Positions 8,431-17,308 are shown, numbered from the stretch's first letter. The stretch: 64,000 nt of DNA from JAKZRT01 sp965247915 (GCA_965247915.1 OZ252048.1:1488001-1552000), one strand, 5' to 3'. Program-made: numbers and translations. The notes: generated by a model not told the origin, from the sequence alone.

Positions 8431-8654
8431 TGCGCATGAGTGCCTGTTGATCGGTCGGCGTCTTGCCCCTTGCCAGTCTCGCGCAAACCCCCTATAGAGC
8501 GCCCGTCAACAGGCCGTCAGAGCCATGCGAGCAGGGTCGGAAAACTCCGGCCCTGATTGTTTTGGGAAAACGGTGCGAGACCAATTGAAACCAGAAAGAC
8601 CTGCGGAGACAACCGCACGGCCCGAATAGATCTGAAAAAGGAAACGACAGCTAT

Positions 8655-10337
8655 ATGTGCGCGAAAACAACAATGGAGGAATTCGAAGCCCTTCTGAATG
8701 AAAGCTTCGAGATTGACACGCCCCAGGAAGGGTCTGTTGTTAAAGGCAAAGTTATCGCAATTGAAGCGGGACAAGCCATCATCGACGTCGGCTACAAGAT
8801 GGAAGGCCGGGTTGATCTGAAAGAATTCGCAAATCCCGGAGAAGCCCCCGAAATCGCCGTCGGCGACGAGGTCGAGGTGTTTCTGGACCGCGTCGAAAAT
8901 GCCCGGGGCGAAGCCAGCATCAGCCGCGACAAAGCCCGGCGCGAAGAAGCCTGGGACCGGCTGGAAAAAGCCTATGCCGACGAAAACCGCGTCGAGGGTG
9001 CGATCTTTGGCCGGGTCAAGGGCGGTTTCACCGTCGATCTTGGTGGGGCTGTGGCGTTCTTGCCCGGCAGCCAGGTCGATGTGCGCCCAGTGCGCGACGC
9101 CGGCCCGCTGATGGGCATGAAACAACCGTTCCAGATTCTGAAAATGGATCGCCGCCGTGGCAACATCGTCGTCTCGCGCCGTGCAATTCTGGAAGAAAGC
9201 CGTGCCGAGCAGCGCGCCGAAGTTATCGCCAACCTTTCCGAGGGTCAGTCGGTCGAAGGCGTCGTCAAGAACATCACCGAATACGGAGCCTTTGTCGATC
9301 TGGGTGGCGTCGATGGCCTGTTGCACGTCACCGACATGGCGTGGCGCCGGGTCAACCACCCGAGCGAAATCCTGGCGATCGGCGAATCCATCACCGTCCA
9401 GGTCATCCGCATCAACAAGGAAACCCACCGCATCAGCCTGGGCCTGAAACAGCTTCAGGACGATCCGTGGAACGCGGTCGAAGCCAATTATCCGCTGGAA
9501 TCGGTCCACACCGGCCGCGTAACAAATATCACCGACTATGGAGCGTTTGTTGAACTTGAGGCCGGCGTCGAAGGCCTGGTTCACGTCAGTGAAATGTCCT
9601 GGACCAAGAAAAACGTGCATCCCGGCAAAATCGTTTCAACCAGCCAGGAAGTTGAAATAATGGTCCTTGAAATTGACACGGCCAAACGCCGGGTAAGCCT
9701 TGGGCTGAAACAAACCATGCGCAACCCGTGGGAGGTGTTTGCCGAAACCCATCCGGTGGGCAAGCAAGTCGAAGGCGAAGTGCGCAACATCACCGAGTTT
9801 GGCCTTTTCGTGGGCCTCGACGGCGAGATCGACGGCATGGTTCACCTTTCCGATCTGACCTGGGAGGGCCGGGGCGAAGATGTGATCGGCGACTATCGCA
9901 AGGGCGACGTTGTCCAGGCGGTAGTGACCGAGGTCGATACCGACAAAGAGCGTATCAGCCTCAGCATCAAAGCGGTCGGCGGCGACCCGTTTGCCGAGGC
10001 TGTCGGCGGCGTCAAACGTGGTGCGATCATCACGGTCGAGGTCACGTCAATCGAGGATGGCGGCATCGAAGTGACCTATGAAGGCATGAAGTCGTTCATC
10101 CGCCGCTCGGACCTCAGCCGTGACCGCGCCGAACAGCGCCCGGAACGGTTCCAGGTTGGCGACAAGGTGGACGTGCGCGTCACCAACATCGACAACAAGA
10201 CCCGGCGTTTGGGCCTGTCGATCAAAGCGCGCGAAATCGCCGAAGAAAAAGAAGCGGTCAAACAGTATGGTTCGTCGGATTCCGGTGCTTCGCTTGGCGA
10301 TATCCTGGGTGCAGCGCTGAAAGGCGACGAAAAATAA
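8655..10337 (+). CDS. rpsA: 30S ribosomal protein S1
   Basis: A 560-residue ribosomal protein S1, which recruits mRNA to the 30S subunit. Six S1 (OB-fold) repeats are visible, beginning at about residues 19 (EGSVVKGKVIAIEAG), 110, 195 (EGVVKNITEYGAFVDLGG), 280 (GRVTNITDYGAFVELE), 367 (GEVRNITEFGLFVGLDG) and 454. The start MCAKTTMEEFEALLNESFEID matches alphaproteobacterial S1 N-termini. A GGAAAC element 10 bp upstream of the ATG may serve as a weak ribosome site; weak Shine-Dalgarno sequences are usual for rpsA, which is autoregulated in many proteobacteria. A strong terminator follows. Confidence 0.97.
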   Translation: MCAKTTMEEFEALLNESFEIDTPQEGSVVKGKVIAIEAGQAIIDVGYKMEGRVDLKEFANPGEAPEIAVGDEVEVFLDRVENARGEASISRDKARREEAWDRLEKAYADENRVEGAIFGRVKGGFTVDLGGAVAFLPGSQVDVRPVRDAGPLMGMKQPFQILKMDRRRGNIVVSRRAILEESRAEQRAEVIANLSEGQSVEGVVKNITEYGAFVDLGGVDGLLHVTDMAWRRVNHPSEILAIGESITVQVIRINKETHRISLGLKQLQDDPWNAVEANYPLESVHTGRVTNITDYGAFVELEAGVEGLVHVSEMSWTKKNVHPGKIVSTSQEVEIMVLEIDTAKRRVSLGLKQTMRNPWEVFAETHPVGKQVEGEVRNITEFGLFVGLDGEIDGMVHLSDLTWEGRGEDVIGDYRKGDVVQAVVTEVDTDKERISLSIKAVGGDPFAEAVGGVKRGAIITVEVTSIEDGGIEVTYEGMKSFIRRSDLSRDRAEQRPERFQVGDKVDVRVTNIDNKTRRLGLSIKAREIAEEKEAVKQYGSSDSGASLGDILGAALKGDEK

Positions 10338-10363
10338 ATTTTTGCGCTGGTGCTGAAAAGAAT

Positions 10364-10396
10364 GACCCCGCAGCTGATCACAGCCGCGGGGTTTTT
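10364..10396 (+). terminator. Rho-independent terminator of rpsA
   Basis: An 11-bp stem with one mismatch (ACCCCGCAGCT / AGCCGCGGGGT) around a 6-nt GATCAC loop, followed by TTTTTCTTT. It starts 27 bp after the rpsA stop. Confidence 0.85.
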
Positions 10397-10661
10397 CTTT
10401 GGCGTGGCGGTCAATGGCTTCCGAAGGCAAGCGGCGACTCAATGTCAGGCGAGACCCGCGCGACGCTGATTTCTGCGGTGCGGCACAACCTGCCAGTGCC
10501 GTTTTTTGGGTTTCTTGGTAAGATTCAGCACTTTACGCCCTGAAAATCCGCAATAATCTGGAACTGCTATGTTCCGCGAGCCAGATTTTGTGCCTATAGT
10601 GCCAAAGCTGCCAATCATAGGGACCGATGGTTAACATCGGTGCGAAGGGGGATTTATCAAC

Positions 10662-10943
10662 ATGATCCGGTCGGAACTCATCCAGAAGATCGCAGAAGAA
10701 AATCCGCACCTCTACCAACGCGACGTCGAGAAAATCGTTAACACGATATTTGAAGAAATCATCGGGGCGATGGCCAGCGGCCAGCGTGTCGAGTTGAGAG
10801 GTTTCGGGGCGTTCTCGGTAAAAAAGAGGGATGCTCGGGTCGGCCGGAATCCAAGAACCGGCGAGTCGGTGGACGTGGAAGAAAAGCATGTTCCATTTTT
10901 TAAGTCGGGAAAGCTCTTGCGCGACCGGCTGAACGGTAAATAA
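10662..10943 (+). CDS. ihfB: integration host factor subunit beta
   Basis: A 93-residue HU/IHF-family DNA-bending protein. The sequence MIRSELIQKIAEENPHLYQ, the beta-arm VELRGFGAFSVKKRDAR and the tip motif GRNPRTGESV are diagnostic of IhfB. It sits between rpsA and the LapA-type gene, as in most Rhodobacteraceae. IHF would pair with an alpha subunit encoded elsewhere. The 265-bp gap upstream (10397-10661) has no gene and probably holds its promoter. Confidence 0.96.
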   Translation: MIRSELIQKIAEENPHLYQRDVEKIVNTIFEEIIGAMASGQRVELRGFGAFSVKKRDARVGRNPRTGESVDVEEKHVPFFKSGKLLRDRLNGK

Positions 10944-10953
10944 GTATGGCGGT

Positions 10954-11298
10954 ATGATCCGCTACATACGTTACATTTTTCTGGGCATTGTCGGCATCGC
11001 ACTGGTGACGGTCGCCATGGCCAACCGCGACCCTGTCAGTTTGCGACTTATCCCAGTTGAAATGGCCGATTTTTTCGGGGTTTCGGTGGCTGCCGAACTT
11101 CCGCTTTATCTGATAATCTATGGTGGCATCGTGTCGGGGTTGCTGATCGGGTTTGTCTGGGAATGGATCCGCGAATACCGCATCCGGGCCGAGGCCGACC
11201 GCGCCAAGCGCGAAGTCTCCAAACTTGAACGCGAAGTGCAGGAACTGAAGGGCCGGGAAAAGGGCAGCCGCGACGACGTGCTTGCCCTGTTGGAGTGA
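10954..11298 (+). CDS. LapA (DUF1049) domain inner-membrane protein
   Basis: A 114-residue protein with two transmembrane helices (residues ~5-22 and ~47-70) and a charged C-terminal coiled coil (EADRAKREVSKLEREVQELKG). This is the layout of lipopolysaccharide assembly protein A domain proteins. In E. coli LapA/LapB regulate LpxC levels; here no lapB neighbour is seen, so the role is inferred from the family only. It lies 10 bp after ihfB and its stop overlaps the trpF start. Confidence 0.85.
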   Translation: MIRYIRYIFLGIVGIALVTVAMANRDPVSLRLIPVEMADFFGVSVAAELPLYLIIYGGIVSGLLIGFVWEWIREYRIRAEADRAKREVSKLEREVQELKGREKGSRDDVLALLE

Positions 11299-11942
11299 TC
11301 GCGACCGTGGCGCTCGTCAAAGCAAAAATTTGTGGGCTCTGCAATGCAGAAGGCGTTGAAGCCGCGCTCGAGGGCGGCGCGGCCTATGTCGGTTTTGTGT
11401 TCATTGCAAGATCACCGCGAAAATTGCTGGTCGAGGCGGCCAGCGATCTGGCTTCGCTGGTGCCGCCGGGAGTGTCCAAAGTCGCGCTTACGGTTGACGC
11501 TCAGGATGCGGTGCTGGACGATATTCTGGACCGAGTGCCCATAGACATGCTCCAACTTCACGGCAGCGAAAGCCCGGACCGGGTCCGGGAGATCAAGGCG
11601 CGTTTCGGGCTGCCTGTGATGAAAGCCATTGGCATCGCCGATGCGCCCGATCTTGAAGCGATCGAAACCTATTCCGGCGTCGCAGACCAACTTTTGATCG
11701 ACGCCAGGCCGCCCCGTGGCGCAGCGCTTCCTGGCGGCAATGGGCTCAGCTTCGATTGGCGGCTAATCGCGGGTCGGCGCTGGTCTGTTCCCTGGATGCT
11801 CGCCGGCGGATTGACCCCGGAAAATGTCGCGGAAGCGATATCGCTTACCGGGGCGGCTCGGGTCGATGTCTCGTCTGGCGTGGAAACCGCGCCGGGTGTC
11901 AAGGATACCGCCAGGATAACGGACTTTCTGCGCGCAATCTGA
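11295..11942 (+). CDS. trpF: phosphoribosylanthranilate isomerase
   Basis: A 215-residue (beta/alpha)8-barrel enzyme of tryptophan synthesis, converting PRA to CdRP. Diagnostic motifs: VKAKICGLCNAEGVEAALEGGAAYVGFVF at the N-terminus (catalytic Cys in KICGL), LQLHGSES near residue 90, LLIDARPP near 135 and the phosphate-binding MLAGGLTPENV and DVSSGVETAPGVKD segments. The start is a GTG at 11295 overlapping the lapA-type stop; a second GTG at 11307 is also plausible. trpB follows, but four accessory genes intervene, and trpA is 8 kb away on the opposite strand. Confidence 0.94.
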   Translation: MIATVALVKAKICGLCNAEGVEAALEGGAAYVGFVFIARSPRKLLVEAASDLASLVPPGVSKVALTVDAQDAVLDDILDRVPIDMLQLHGSESPDRVREIKARFGLPVMKAIGIADAPDLEAIETYSGVADQLLIDARPPRGAALPGGNGLSFDWRLIAGRRWSVPWMLAGGLTPENVAEAISLTGAARVDVSSGVETAPGVKDTARITDFLRAI

Positions 11943-12272
11943 ATGCATGTAACGCGACACCTGGGTCTTAACCTCTGATTTGAGGCAGTTGGCCCAGTTC
12001 TTGGGTTATGGCTGTCCGGCAACGAACCTCTTGTATTACTGTCATAAAAGGTGGGCCGGCCGGGCTGATCCGGCCCGCGATCTGGGAACCGGGGCAGGGT
12101 GATTGCCGACAATAAAAGCCGCACCCGCGCGCGCCCGTTGATCCGGCCAGACGCGAAAGCAAATGTTTCAAAGGCTCGCCAAAACGTTTGACCGCTGTGA
12201 TTTTGATTGGTGCTAAGGCGGCTGCGTGAACAAAATTCCGCGTTGTGCGGGGTCAAACAATCGGAGAGAAAG
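11943..12272. other. intergenic region of 330 bp between trpF and the HdeA-like gene
   Basis: No coding sequence is supported. An inverted repeat GGGCCGG / CCGGCCC lies at 12053-12059 and 12070-12076. It lacks a U-run on the plus strand, so it is not a convincing terminator for trpF. The promoter of the HdeA-like gene is expected near the right edge. Confidence 0.4.
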
Positions 12273-12647
12273 ATGAGTAAAATTCTTAATATTGTCGCGG
12301 TCGCGGGCATGGTTTCGGGGCTTGCCCTGTCGGCCAGTGCCGAAAGCCATGACGGGAATCTGGCAAAGATAACCTGCGCCGATTTCACGGCGATGGACGC
12401 CGACGGCCAAATGAAGGCCATGGACGCCATGTACGCCATGGCCGATGAAATGGCGTCGGACGAGATGGCGTCGGATGATGCGACAGACGATGCGATGGCG
12501 TCCGACGATGCAACAGACGATGCGATGGCGTCCGACGATGCAATGGCGTCGGACCAGATGGCTGCCATGACGACGGCGTGTGAAAGCGCGCCGGACATGA
12601 TGGCCATGGATGCCATGATGGAAATGGATGCAATGGCGTCCAATTAA
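12273..12647 (+). CDS. secreted HdeA/HdeB-like protein with Met/Ala/Ser/Asp repeat insert
   Basis: A 124-residue protein with a signal peptide (residues ~1-24, ending ALSASAES). The mature start ITCADFTAMDADGQMKAMDAMYAM resembles the HdeA pattern (ITC.DF..LD...). A second cysteine at ~103 (TTACESAPDMM) would form the HdeA-type disulfide with Cys35. Between them sits a low-complexity acidic insert built from ASDDATDDAM units at ~67-86 plus degenerate MASD copies. HdeA proteins are periplasmic acid chaperones; whether this one is a chaperone is unknown. The start was chosen for GGAGAGAAAG just upstream and the signal peptide; upstream in-frame codons are not supported. Confidence 0.65.
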   Translation: MSKILNIVAVAGMVSGLALSASAESHDGNLAKITCADFTAMDADGQMKAMDAMYAMADEMASDEMASDDATDDAMASDDATDDAMASDDAMASDQMAAMTTACESAPDMMAMDAMMEMDAMASN

Positions 12648-12657
12648 GGCTAGGCTA

Positions 12658-12693
12658 TGGTGGCACGGGCCAATAATTCGTCCCGTGCCGCCA
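12658..12693 (+). terminator. hairpin downstream of the HdeA-like gene
   Basis: A stem GGTGGCACGGG (12659-12669) / CCCGTGCCGCC (12682-12692) with one mismatch and a 12-nt loop. It has no clear U-run, so it may stabilise the 3' end rather than terminate. Confidence 0.4.
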
Positions 12694-12748
12694 ACGGTTA
12701 CTGTCATTAACCAGCCAAGGCGACAAAATCCAAGACCGGGGGCGCATC

Positions 12749-13588
12749 ATGCCAGTTGACCAGACATCGGACCCATCGGCGCCACAGGGCGGAGATTTGG
12801 TCCGGCATCACAAGCTGTCGACGCGGATTTGGCACTGGGTCAATGCCGTAACGCTTTTGATCCTGCTGATGAGCGGGCTGATGATTTTCAATGCCCACCC
12901 GCGGCTTTATTGGGGACAGCACGGCGCCAACATGGATCCTGCTTGGCTCCAAATTGGCGCTCGCGACAACCAGGGTTATCTGCGCGTGGGTCGATTGTCG
13001 GTGACGACAACTGGGTACCTTGGCCGCTGGGAAGACGCGTCCGGGCAAATCCGCAACCGCGCATTTCCAGGCTGGGCGACGATTCCGTCAGGATATAACC
13101 TGGCGCTGGCACGGCGCTGGCACCTGACCTTCGCCTGGGTCTTTGCCATCGGCATCGTGGCTTTCGGCGTCTGGAGCTTGGTCAACGGGCATTTCTGGCG
13201 CGATATCCGGCCAAGACTTAGCGAGCTGAGCCCGCGCCATGTCTGGCGGGAGATCAAGCATCACGCGACTTTCAGATTTCCCAAGGGGCCTGCGGCCCTG
13301 AAATACAACACCCTGCAGAAGGCCAGCTATATCGGGGTTATCTTCGTGCTGATCCCGGTGATGATCCTGACCGGGCTGACCATGTCGCCGTCGATGGACG
13401 CGACCTGGCCGTGGCTGCTAGAGGTGTTCGGCGGGCGGCAGTCGGCGCGCTCGATCCACTTCATCGTCGCCGTCCTGCTGGTCGCTTTTTTCGTCATCCA
13501 CATTCTGATGGTCATTCTGACCGGACCGTTCAATCAAATTCGCGCGATGATCACCGGTACCTTCCGTCTGCCCAAGGAGAAACGCTGA
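12749..13588 (+). CDS. cytochrome b/b6-domain membrane protein (electron partner of the molybdopterin protein)
   Basis: A 279-residue membrane protein with about four to five hydrophobic helices. The first helix reads TRIWHWVNAVTLLILLMSGLMIFNAHP, with a His pattern suited to heme b ligation; further His residues occur in WHLTFAWVFAIG, SIHFIVAVLLVAFFVIHILMVI. It ends TGATG, overlapping the next gene. The pair resembles membrane cytochrome b / periplasmic molybdopterin oxidoreductase modules that pass electrons between the quinone pool and a periplasmic substrate. Substrate unknown. Confidence 0.82.
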   Translation: MPVDQTSDPSAPQGGDLVRHHKLSTRIWHWVNAVTLLILLMSGLMIFNAHPRLYWGQHGANMDPAWLQIGARDNQGYLRVGRLSVTTTGYLGRWEDASGQIRNRAFPGWATIPSGYNLALARRWHLTFAWVFAIGIVAFGVWSLVNGHFWRDIRPRLSELSPRHVWREIKHHATFRFPKGPAALKYNTLQKASYIGVIFVLIPVMILTGLTMSPSMDATWPWLLEVFGGRQSARSIHFIVAVLLVAFFVIHILMVILTGPFNQIRAMITGTFRLPKEKR

Positions 13589-14346
13589 TGGCCCGATTTC
13601 TGACACGCCGCAAGTTGCTGACCGGGTTAACCTTGGCAACGCCCGCCGTTCTGGCCGGCTGTGACCGCCTTGGCGCCAGCCCCAGTTTCCGCAGTTTCCT
13701 GTCCTCGGGCGAATGGTTGTCGTACCGGGTGCATCGTCTGATCGGTTCGGGCGCGCTGGCCAAGGAATTCGACGCCTCGGAAATGTCGCCGGTGTTCCGC
13801 ACCAACGGCAACACGCAACCGCGGTCGGCCGCGTACCGCCGCCACCAGGGCGAAAGGTTCGCCAACTGGCAACTGATAGTCAGCGGCCTGGTCAAGACGC
13901 CGCGCAGCTATTCGCTGGCCGATCTTCGATCGAAGGCGGCGCGCACCCAGATTACCCGCCACGATTGTGTCGAAGGCTGGAGCGCGATCGGCAAATGGAC
14001 GGGGGTGCCTTTGGCGACCTTGCTGGACGAGGCGCAATTGCAGCCCGACGGCCGCTACATTGTGTTTCGCTGCGCCGACGATTTCAGGGGCCGCGCCTAT
14101 TACGAAAGCATCGATCTGATCGATGCATTTCATCCCCAGACCATCCTTGCCTATGGCATGAACGACGGCGGGTTGTCGGTTGGGCACGGGGCCCCTATCC
14201 GGTTGCGCGTGGAACGCCAGCTTGGGTACAAACAGGCCAAATACATCATGGGAATCGAAGCTGTGGCATCGCTGGACGCGATCGGCGCGGGGCGCGGCGG
14301 ATATTGGGAAGATGTCGGATTTTATGATTGGTACGCTGGCATCTGA
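13588..14346 (+). CDS. molybdopterin-dependent oxidoreductase (sulfite-oxidase fold), lipoprotein
   Basis: A 252-residue protein with an N-terminal twin Arg (TRRKLLTG, residues 6-13) and a lipobox LAGC (Cys25), suggesting Tat export and lipid anchoring. The oxidoreductase molybdopterin-binding domain is evident from RHDCVEGWSAIGKWTGVPL; Cys127 is the expected Mo ligand. YGMNDGGLSVGHGAPIRLRVERQLGYKQAKY is the usual cofactor-binding end of the domain. The start overlaps the cytochrome b stop. It differs from MsrP in length and lipobox; a sulfite, sulfoxide or similar substrate is possible but not shown. Confidence 0.85.
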   Translation: MARFLTRRKLLTGLTLATPAVLAGCDRLGASPSFRSFLSSGEWLSYRVHRLIGSGALAKEFDASEMSPVFRTNGNTQPRSAAYRRHQGERFANWQLIVSGLVKTPRSYSLADLRSKAARTQITRHDCVEGWSAIGKWTGVPLATLLDEAQLQPDGRYIVFRCADDFRGRAYYESIDLIDAFHPQTILAYGMNDGGLSVGHGAPIRLRVERQLGYKQAKYIMGIEAVASLDAIGAGRGGYWEDVGFYDWYAGI

Positions 14347-14460
14347 ACTGGGTTTGGGACCGCCAGTTCCGTTCAAGGCACGGGACTTTTCCCGGTCCCC
14401 AGTCTTTACGGTCGAATGCCAAGGCGCTACATCCCAAACCAACGGATAGGGTGCAGGGCT

Positions 14461-15690
14461 ATGGCCGACGATCTTTTCAACTCTTTCATGAACGGGCCGG
14501 ACGAACGAGGCCGTTTCGGGAAATTTGGCGGGCGGTTTGTCTCTGAAACGCTGATGCCGCTGATTCTCGATCTTGAGGCGGAGTACGAAAATGCCAAGAC
14601 CGACCGGGGCTTTTGGGACCAGATGGATCATCTCTGGAAGCACTACGTCGGCCGCCCCAGCCCGCTCTATTTCGCCGAGCGTCTGACCGAACATCTTGGC
14701 GGCGCCAAGGTCTATCTCAAGCGCGACGAGCTGAACCATACCGGCGCGCACAAGATCAACAACGTACTGGGCCAGATCCTTCTGGCGCGGCGCATGGGCA
14801 AGACCCGGATCATCGCCGAGACCGGCGCCGGACAACACGGGGTCGCAACGGCGACCGTTTGTGCGAAATTTGGCCTGAAATGCATCGTCTACATGGGTAC
14901 GCACGACGTTGAACGGCAGATGCCGAATGTCTTTCGCATGAAGCTTCTGGGGGCCGAGGTTGTTCCGGTCACCTCGGGCCGTGGCACCTTGAAAGACGCA
15001 ATGAACGACGCGCTCAGGGACTGGGTGACCAACGTGCGCGACACGTTCTATTGCATCGGCACGGTCGCGGGGCCGCATCCCTACCCGGCGATGGTGCGCG
15101 ATTTTCAGGCGATCATTGGCAAAGAAACGCGGGCGCAGATGGCCGAGGCCGAAGGGCGGTTGCCCGACACCCTGATTGCGGCGATCGGCGGCGGATCGAA
15201 CGCCATGGGGCTGTTTTACCCGTTCCTCGATGACGCATCGGTCAACCTTATCGGGGTCGAGGCGGGCGGCAAGGGCGTTGACGACCGGATGGAGCATTGC
15301 GCCAGCCTGACCGGCGGGCGGCCCGGGGTTCTGCACGGCAACCGGACCTATCTGTTGCAGGACGCCGATGGTCAGATACAGGAAGGTTTTTCGATCTCTG
15401 CCGGCCTCGATTACCCCGGCATCGGCCCCGAGCATTCGTGGCTGCACGAGACCGGGCGTGCCACTTATGTGTCGATAACCGACGCCGAGGCGCTGGAAGC
15501 GTTCCAGCTGAGTTGCGCGCTCGAAGGCATCATTCCAGCGCTTGAACCCAGTCACGCGCTGGCCCATGTCGTGAAAATTGCGCCGATTTTGCCAGCCGAT
15601 CACCTTATTTGTATGAACATGTGCGGGCGCGGCGACAAAGATGTATTCGCGGTAGCCCAGCATCTTGGCGTGCGGATTGAGGGCGGATAA
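14461..15690 (+). CDS. trpB: tryptophan synthase beta chain
   Basis: A 409-residue PLP enzyme that condenses indole with serine. The start MADDLFNSFMNGPDERGRFGKFGGRFVSETL matches the family; an upstream in-frame ATG at 14416 adds 15 unrelated residues. NHTGAHKIN (residues 92-100) holds the PLP lysine (K98). GGGSNAMG, the phosphate-binding loop, is near 242. Length is standard. It belongs with trpF (2.5 kb upstream) and trpA (23.5-24.3 kb, opposite strand). An IS630 copy sits 54 bp past its stop. Confidence 0.97.
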   Translation: MADDLFNSFMNGPDERGRFGKFGGRFVSETLMPLILDLEAEYENAKTDRGFWDQMDHLWKHYVGRPSPLYFAERLTEHLGGAKVYLKRDELNHTGAHKINNVLGQILLARRMGKTRIIAETGAGQHGVATATVCAKFGLKCIVYMGTHDVERQMPNVFRMKLLGAEVVPVTSGRGTLKDAMNDALRDWVTNVRDTFYCIGTVAGPHPYPAMVRDFQAIIGKETRAQMAEAEGRLPDTLIAAIGGGSNAMGLFYPFLDDASVNLIGVEAGGKGVDDRMEHCASLTGGRPGVLHGNRTYLLQDADGQIQEGFSISAGLDYPGIGPEHSWLHETGRATYVSITDAEALEAFQLSCALEGIIPALEPSHALAHVVKIAPILPADHLICMNMCGRGDKDVFAVAQHLGVRIEGG

Positions 15691-15826
15691 GTGCATAAAC
15701 CTGAGTTTATGCGCCTGTGCGGAAAGTTTATGGCCTATGATTTAAAGCGGTTTGCGTTTGATGTGAATCGAAAGGGGATTCCCAAAGTGTTGTTTGTCTG
15801 ATTCATTTCCCGTGAGGAGGTGGAGC

Positions 15827-16201
15827 ATGGGCAAACCGTATTCTTTGGATCTTCGGCAGCGGATATGCGGGTATATTGCGGCCGGAAACTCTTGTCGCGC
15901 TGCGGGGCGGGTTTATGGCGTCAGTGCAGCGACGGCGGTGCGTTATGCGGCGGATCAACGTGAGCGGGGCGAGGTCACACCCAAGCCACAGGGCAGGCCA
16001 GCGGGCCGGTTTGGCAAGCTGGCACCGCATGCGGGTTTCCTGATCGAGATTGTCCGGGCTGAACCGGACATAACATTGCAGGAACTTGCGGGTGCGCTTG
16101 CGGAGACGCACGGCGTGAGCGTTCAGCTCTCCTCAATCCACCGGGCTCTGGAACGCGCAGGGTTTTCATATAAAAAAAGGACTTGTCGCGCAGGAACGTG
16201 A
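15827..16201 (+). CDS. IS630 transposase, N-terminal ORF (helix-turn-helix part)
   Basis: A 124-residue ORF beginning MGKPYSLDLRQRICGYIAAGNSCRAAGRVYGVSAATAVRYAADQ, the paired helix-turn-helix region of IS630 transposases. An AGGAGG site lies 8 bp upstream of the ATG. The frame ends shortly after a seven-A run (16172-16178) at SYKKRTCRAGT. Continuation of the transposase is in the +1 frame (KKGLVAQERDRPALHK...), so a functional protein would need slippage or loss of one A. Confidence 0.85.
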   Translation: MGKPYSLDLRQRICGYIAAGNSCRAAGRVYGVSAATAVRYAADQRERGEVTPKPQGRPAGRFGKLAPHAGFLIEIVRAEPDITLQELAGALAETHGVSVQLSSIHRALERAGFSYKKRTCRAGT

Positions 16202-16787
16202 CCGGCCCGCCCTGCATAAGGCGCGAAGGGAATGGATCAGCCGCCGCCAGCCGCGCATGCGCGCCGAACCGCACAGGCTGGTATTCATCGATGAAACCGC
16301 CGTCAAAACCAACCTCACCCGGTTGCGCGGGCGCAGCTTCAGGGGTGAGCGGCTTTATGGCACCGCACCCTTTGGAAAATGGGGCACGCAGACCTTCATC
16401 GCCGGGCTGACCCATAACGCGCTGATTGCACCCTGGGTGATCAGCGGCGCAATGGATGGATCGGCGTTCGAGACTTATATCGAGACCCAGCTTGCGCCTG
16501 CGCTGGACCCTGGAACTGTGGTCATTCTCGACAATCTTTCCACCCACAAAAGCCACCGCGCGGCACAGGCGTTGAGGGCGCGCGGATGCTGGTTCTTGTT
16601 CCTGCCACCCTACTCCCCGGATCTTAACCCGATCGAAATGGCGTTCTCAAAGTTGAAAGCTCACCTGCGAAGGGTTGGAGCAAGAACCTTCGATGCCCTC
16701 TTTGACGCCCTCAGCGACATTTGTGATCTCTTCGACCCAGACCAATGCTGGAACTTCCTCAAGGCCGCGGGATATGCCTCAGATTAA
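16173..16787 (+). CDS. IS630 transposase, catalytic ORF (frameshifted)
   Basis: The DDE part of the transposase. The frame can be read from the A-run: KKGLVAQERDRPALHKARREWISRRQP, then LVFIDETAVKTNLTRLRGRS (first Asp), VVILDNLSTHKS (second Asp) and LPPYSPDLNPIEMAFSKLKAH (Glu). The first internal ATG is at 16257, too late for a whole domain on its own, which supports expression by frameshifting from the upstream ORF. The same arrangement occurs in the divergent copy at 42.5 kb. Confidence 0.85.
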   Translation, partial: KKGLVAQERDRPALHKARREWISRRQPRMRAEPHRLVFIDETAVKTNLTRLRGRSFRGERLYGTAPFGKWGTQTFIAGLTHNALIAPWVISGAMDGSAFETYIETQLAPALDPGTVVILDNLSTHKSHRAAQALRARGCWFLFLPPYSPDLNPIEMAFSKLKAHLRRVGARTFDALFDALSDICDLFDPDQCWNFLKAAGYASD

Positions 16788-16891
16788 ATGCAATATGCTT
16801 TAGTCCTATCGTTGAGTGTCTTCCGGCGACTTTCCCAATATTGAGACAGTCGTACGCACCTCCGGCGTGACAGGTAACGATTGGAAATAAC

Positions 16892-17308
16892 ATGCACAGG
16901 ATACTTTTGGCTGCGGCCGCGATAATCGCCTTGAGCGCAGCAGACGTCTTTGCAGATGCATTTTCGGACGCTGTAATTTCCGACCTGCAGCTTAACGGAT
17001 ACAACAACATCGAAATCACCACCGGCCCGACCCAGTTGAAGGTGGAAGCCAGCGACGGCGTCAACAGGATCGCAATTATCTACAACCTCGCCACCGGCGA
17101 AATTCTTGTTCAGGAAATCGAGCCCTTAGGGGACGACGATATCGCCCCAGGCGTGACCATCAGCAGCGATGATGATGTTTTTTGGGATGATGACGATGAT
17201 AGCGACGACGACGGAGACGATGATGATGGCGATGACGATGACGATGATGATGGCGATGATGATGATGGCAATGATGATGAAGATGGCGACAGCGATGATA
17301 ACGACTAA
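16892..17308 (+). CDS. secreted PepSY-like protein with poly-aspartate tail (paralogue 1)
   Basis: A 138-residue protein with a signal peptide (residues ~1-21, ADVFADA) and a ~70-residue globular part (FSDAVISDLQLNGYNNIEITTGPTQLKVEASDGVNRIAIIYNLATGEILVQE) that looks like a PepSY-type domain: helix, strand, and a N-x-x-T-G-E-I-L hairpin. The last ~45 residues are almost only Asp with some Gly, Ser and Glu. Such a tail should bind divalent cations. A shorter-tailed paralogue follows 35 bp later, then a membrane LuxR-type gene. Function is not established. Confidence 0.7.
   Translation: MHRILLAAAAIIALSAADVFADAFSDAVISDLQLNGYNNIEITTGPTQLKVEASDGVNRIAIIYNLATGEILVQEIEPLGDDDIAPGVTISSDDDVFWDDDDDSDDDGDDDDGDDDDDDDGDDDDGNDDEDGDSDDND

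Larger units (their letters stand above)
15745..16800 (+). mobile_element. IS630-family insertion sequence, copy 1
   Basis: A 1056-bp element bounded by TA dinucleotides (15743-15744 and 16801-16802), the expected IS630/Tc1 target duplication. Imperfect inverted ends read AAGCGGTTTGCGTTTGAT on the left and AAGCATATTGCATTTAAT (complement) on the right. It contains two overlapping-frame transposase ORFs joined at a run of seven A residues. Confidence 0.9.

Noticed and set aside
8517..9620. A 367-codon minus-strand frame
   Set aside because: Antisense to rpsA; Phe/Asp-rich product typical of an S1 shadow.
13627..15696. A 689-codon open frame on the minus strand
   Set aside because: It lies antisense to the molybdopterin oxidoreductase and trpB genes, has no family motifs and reflects high-GC codon bias of the real genes.
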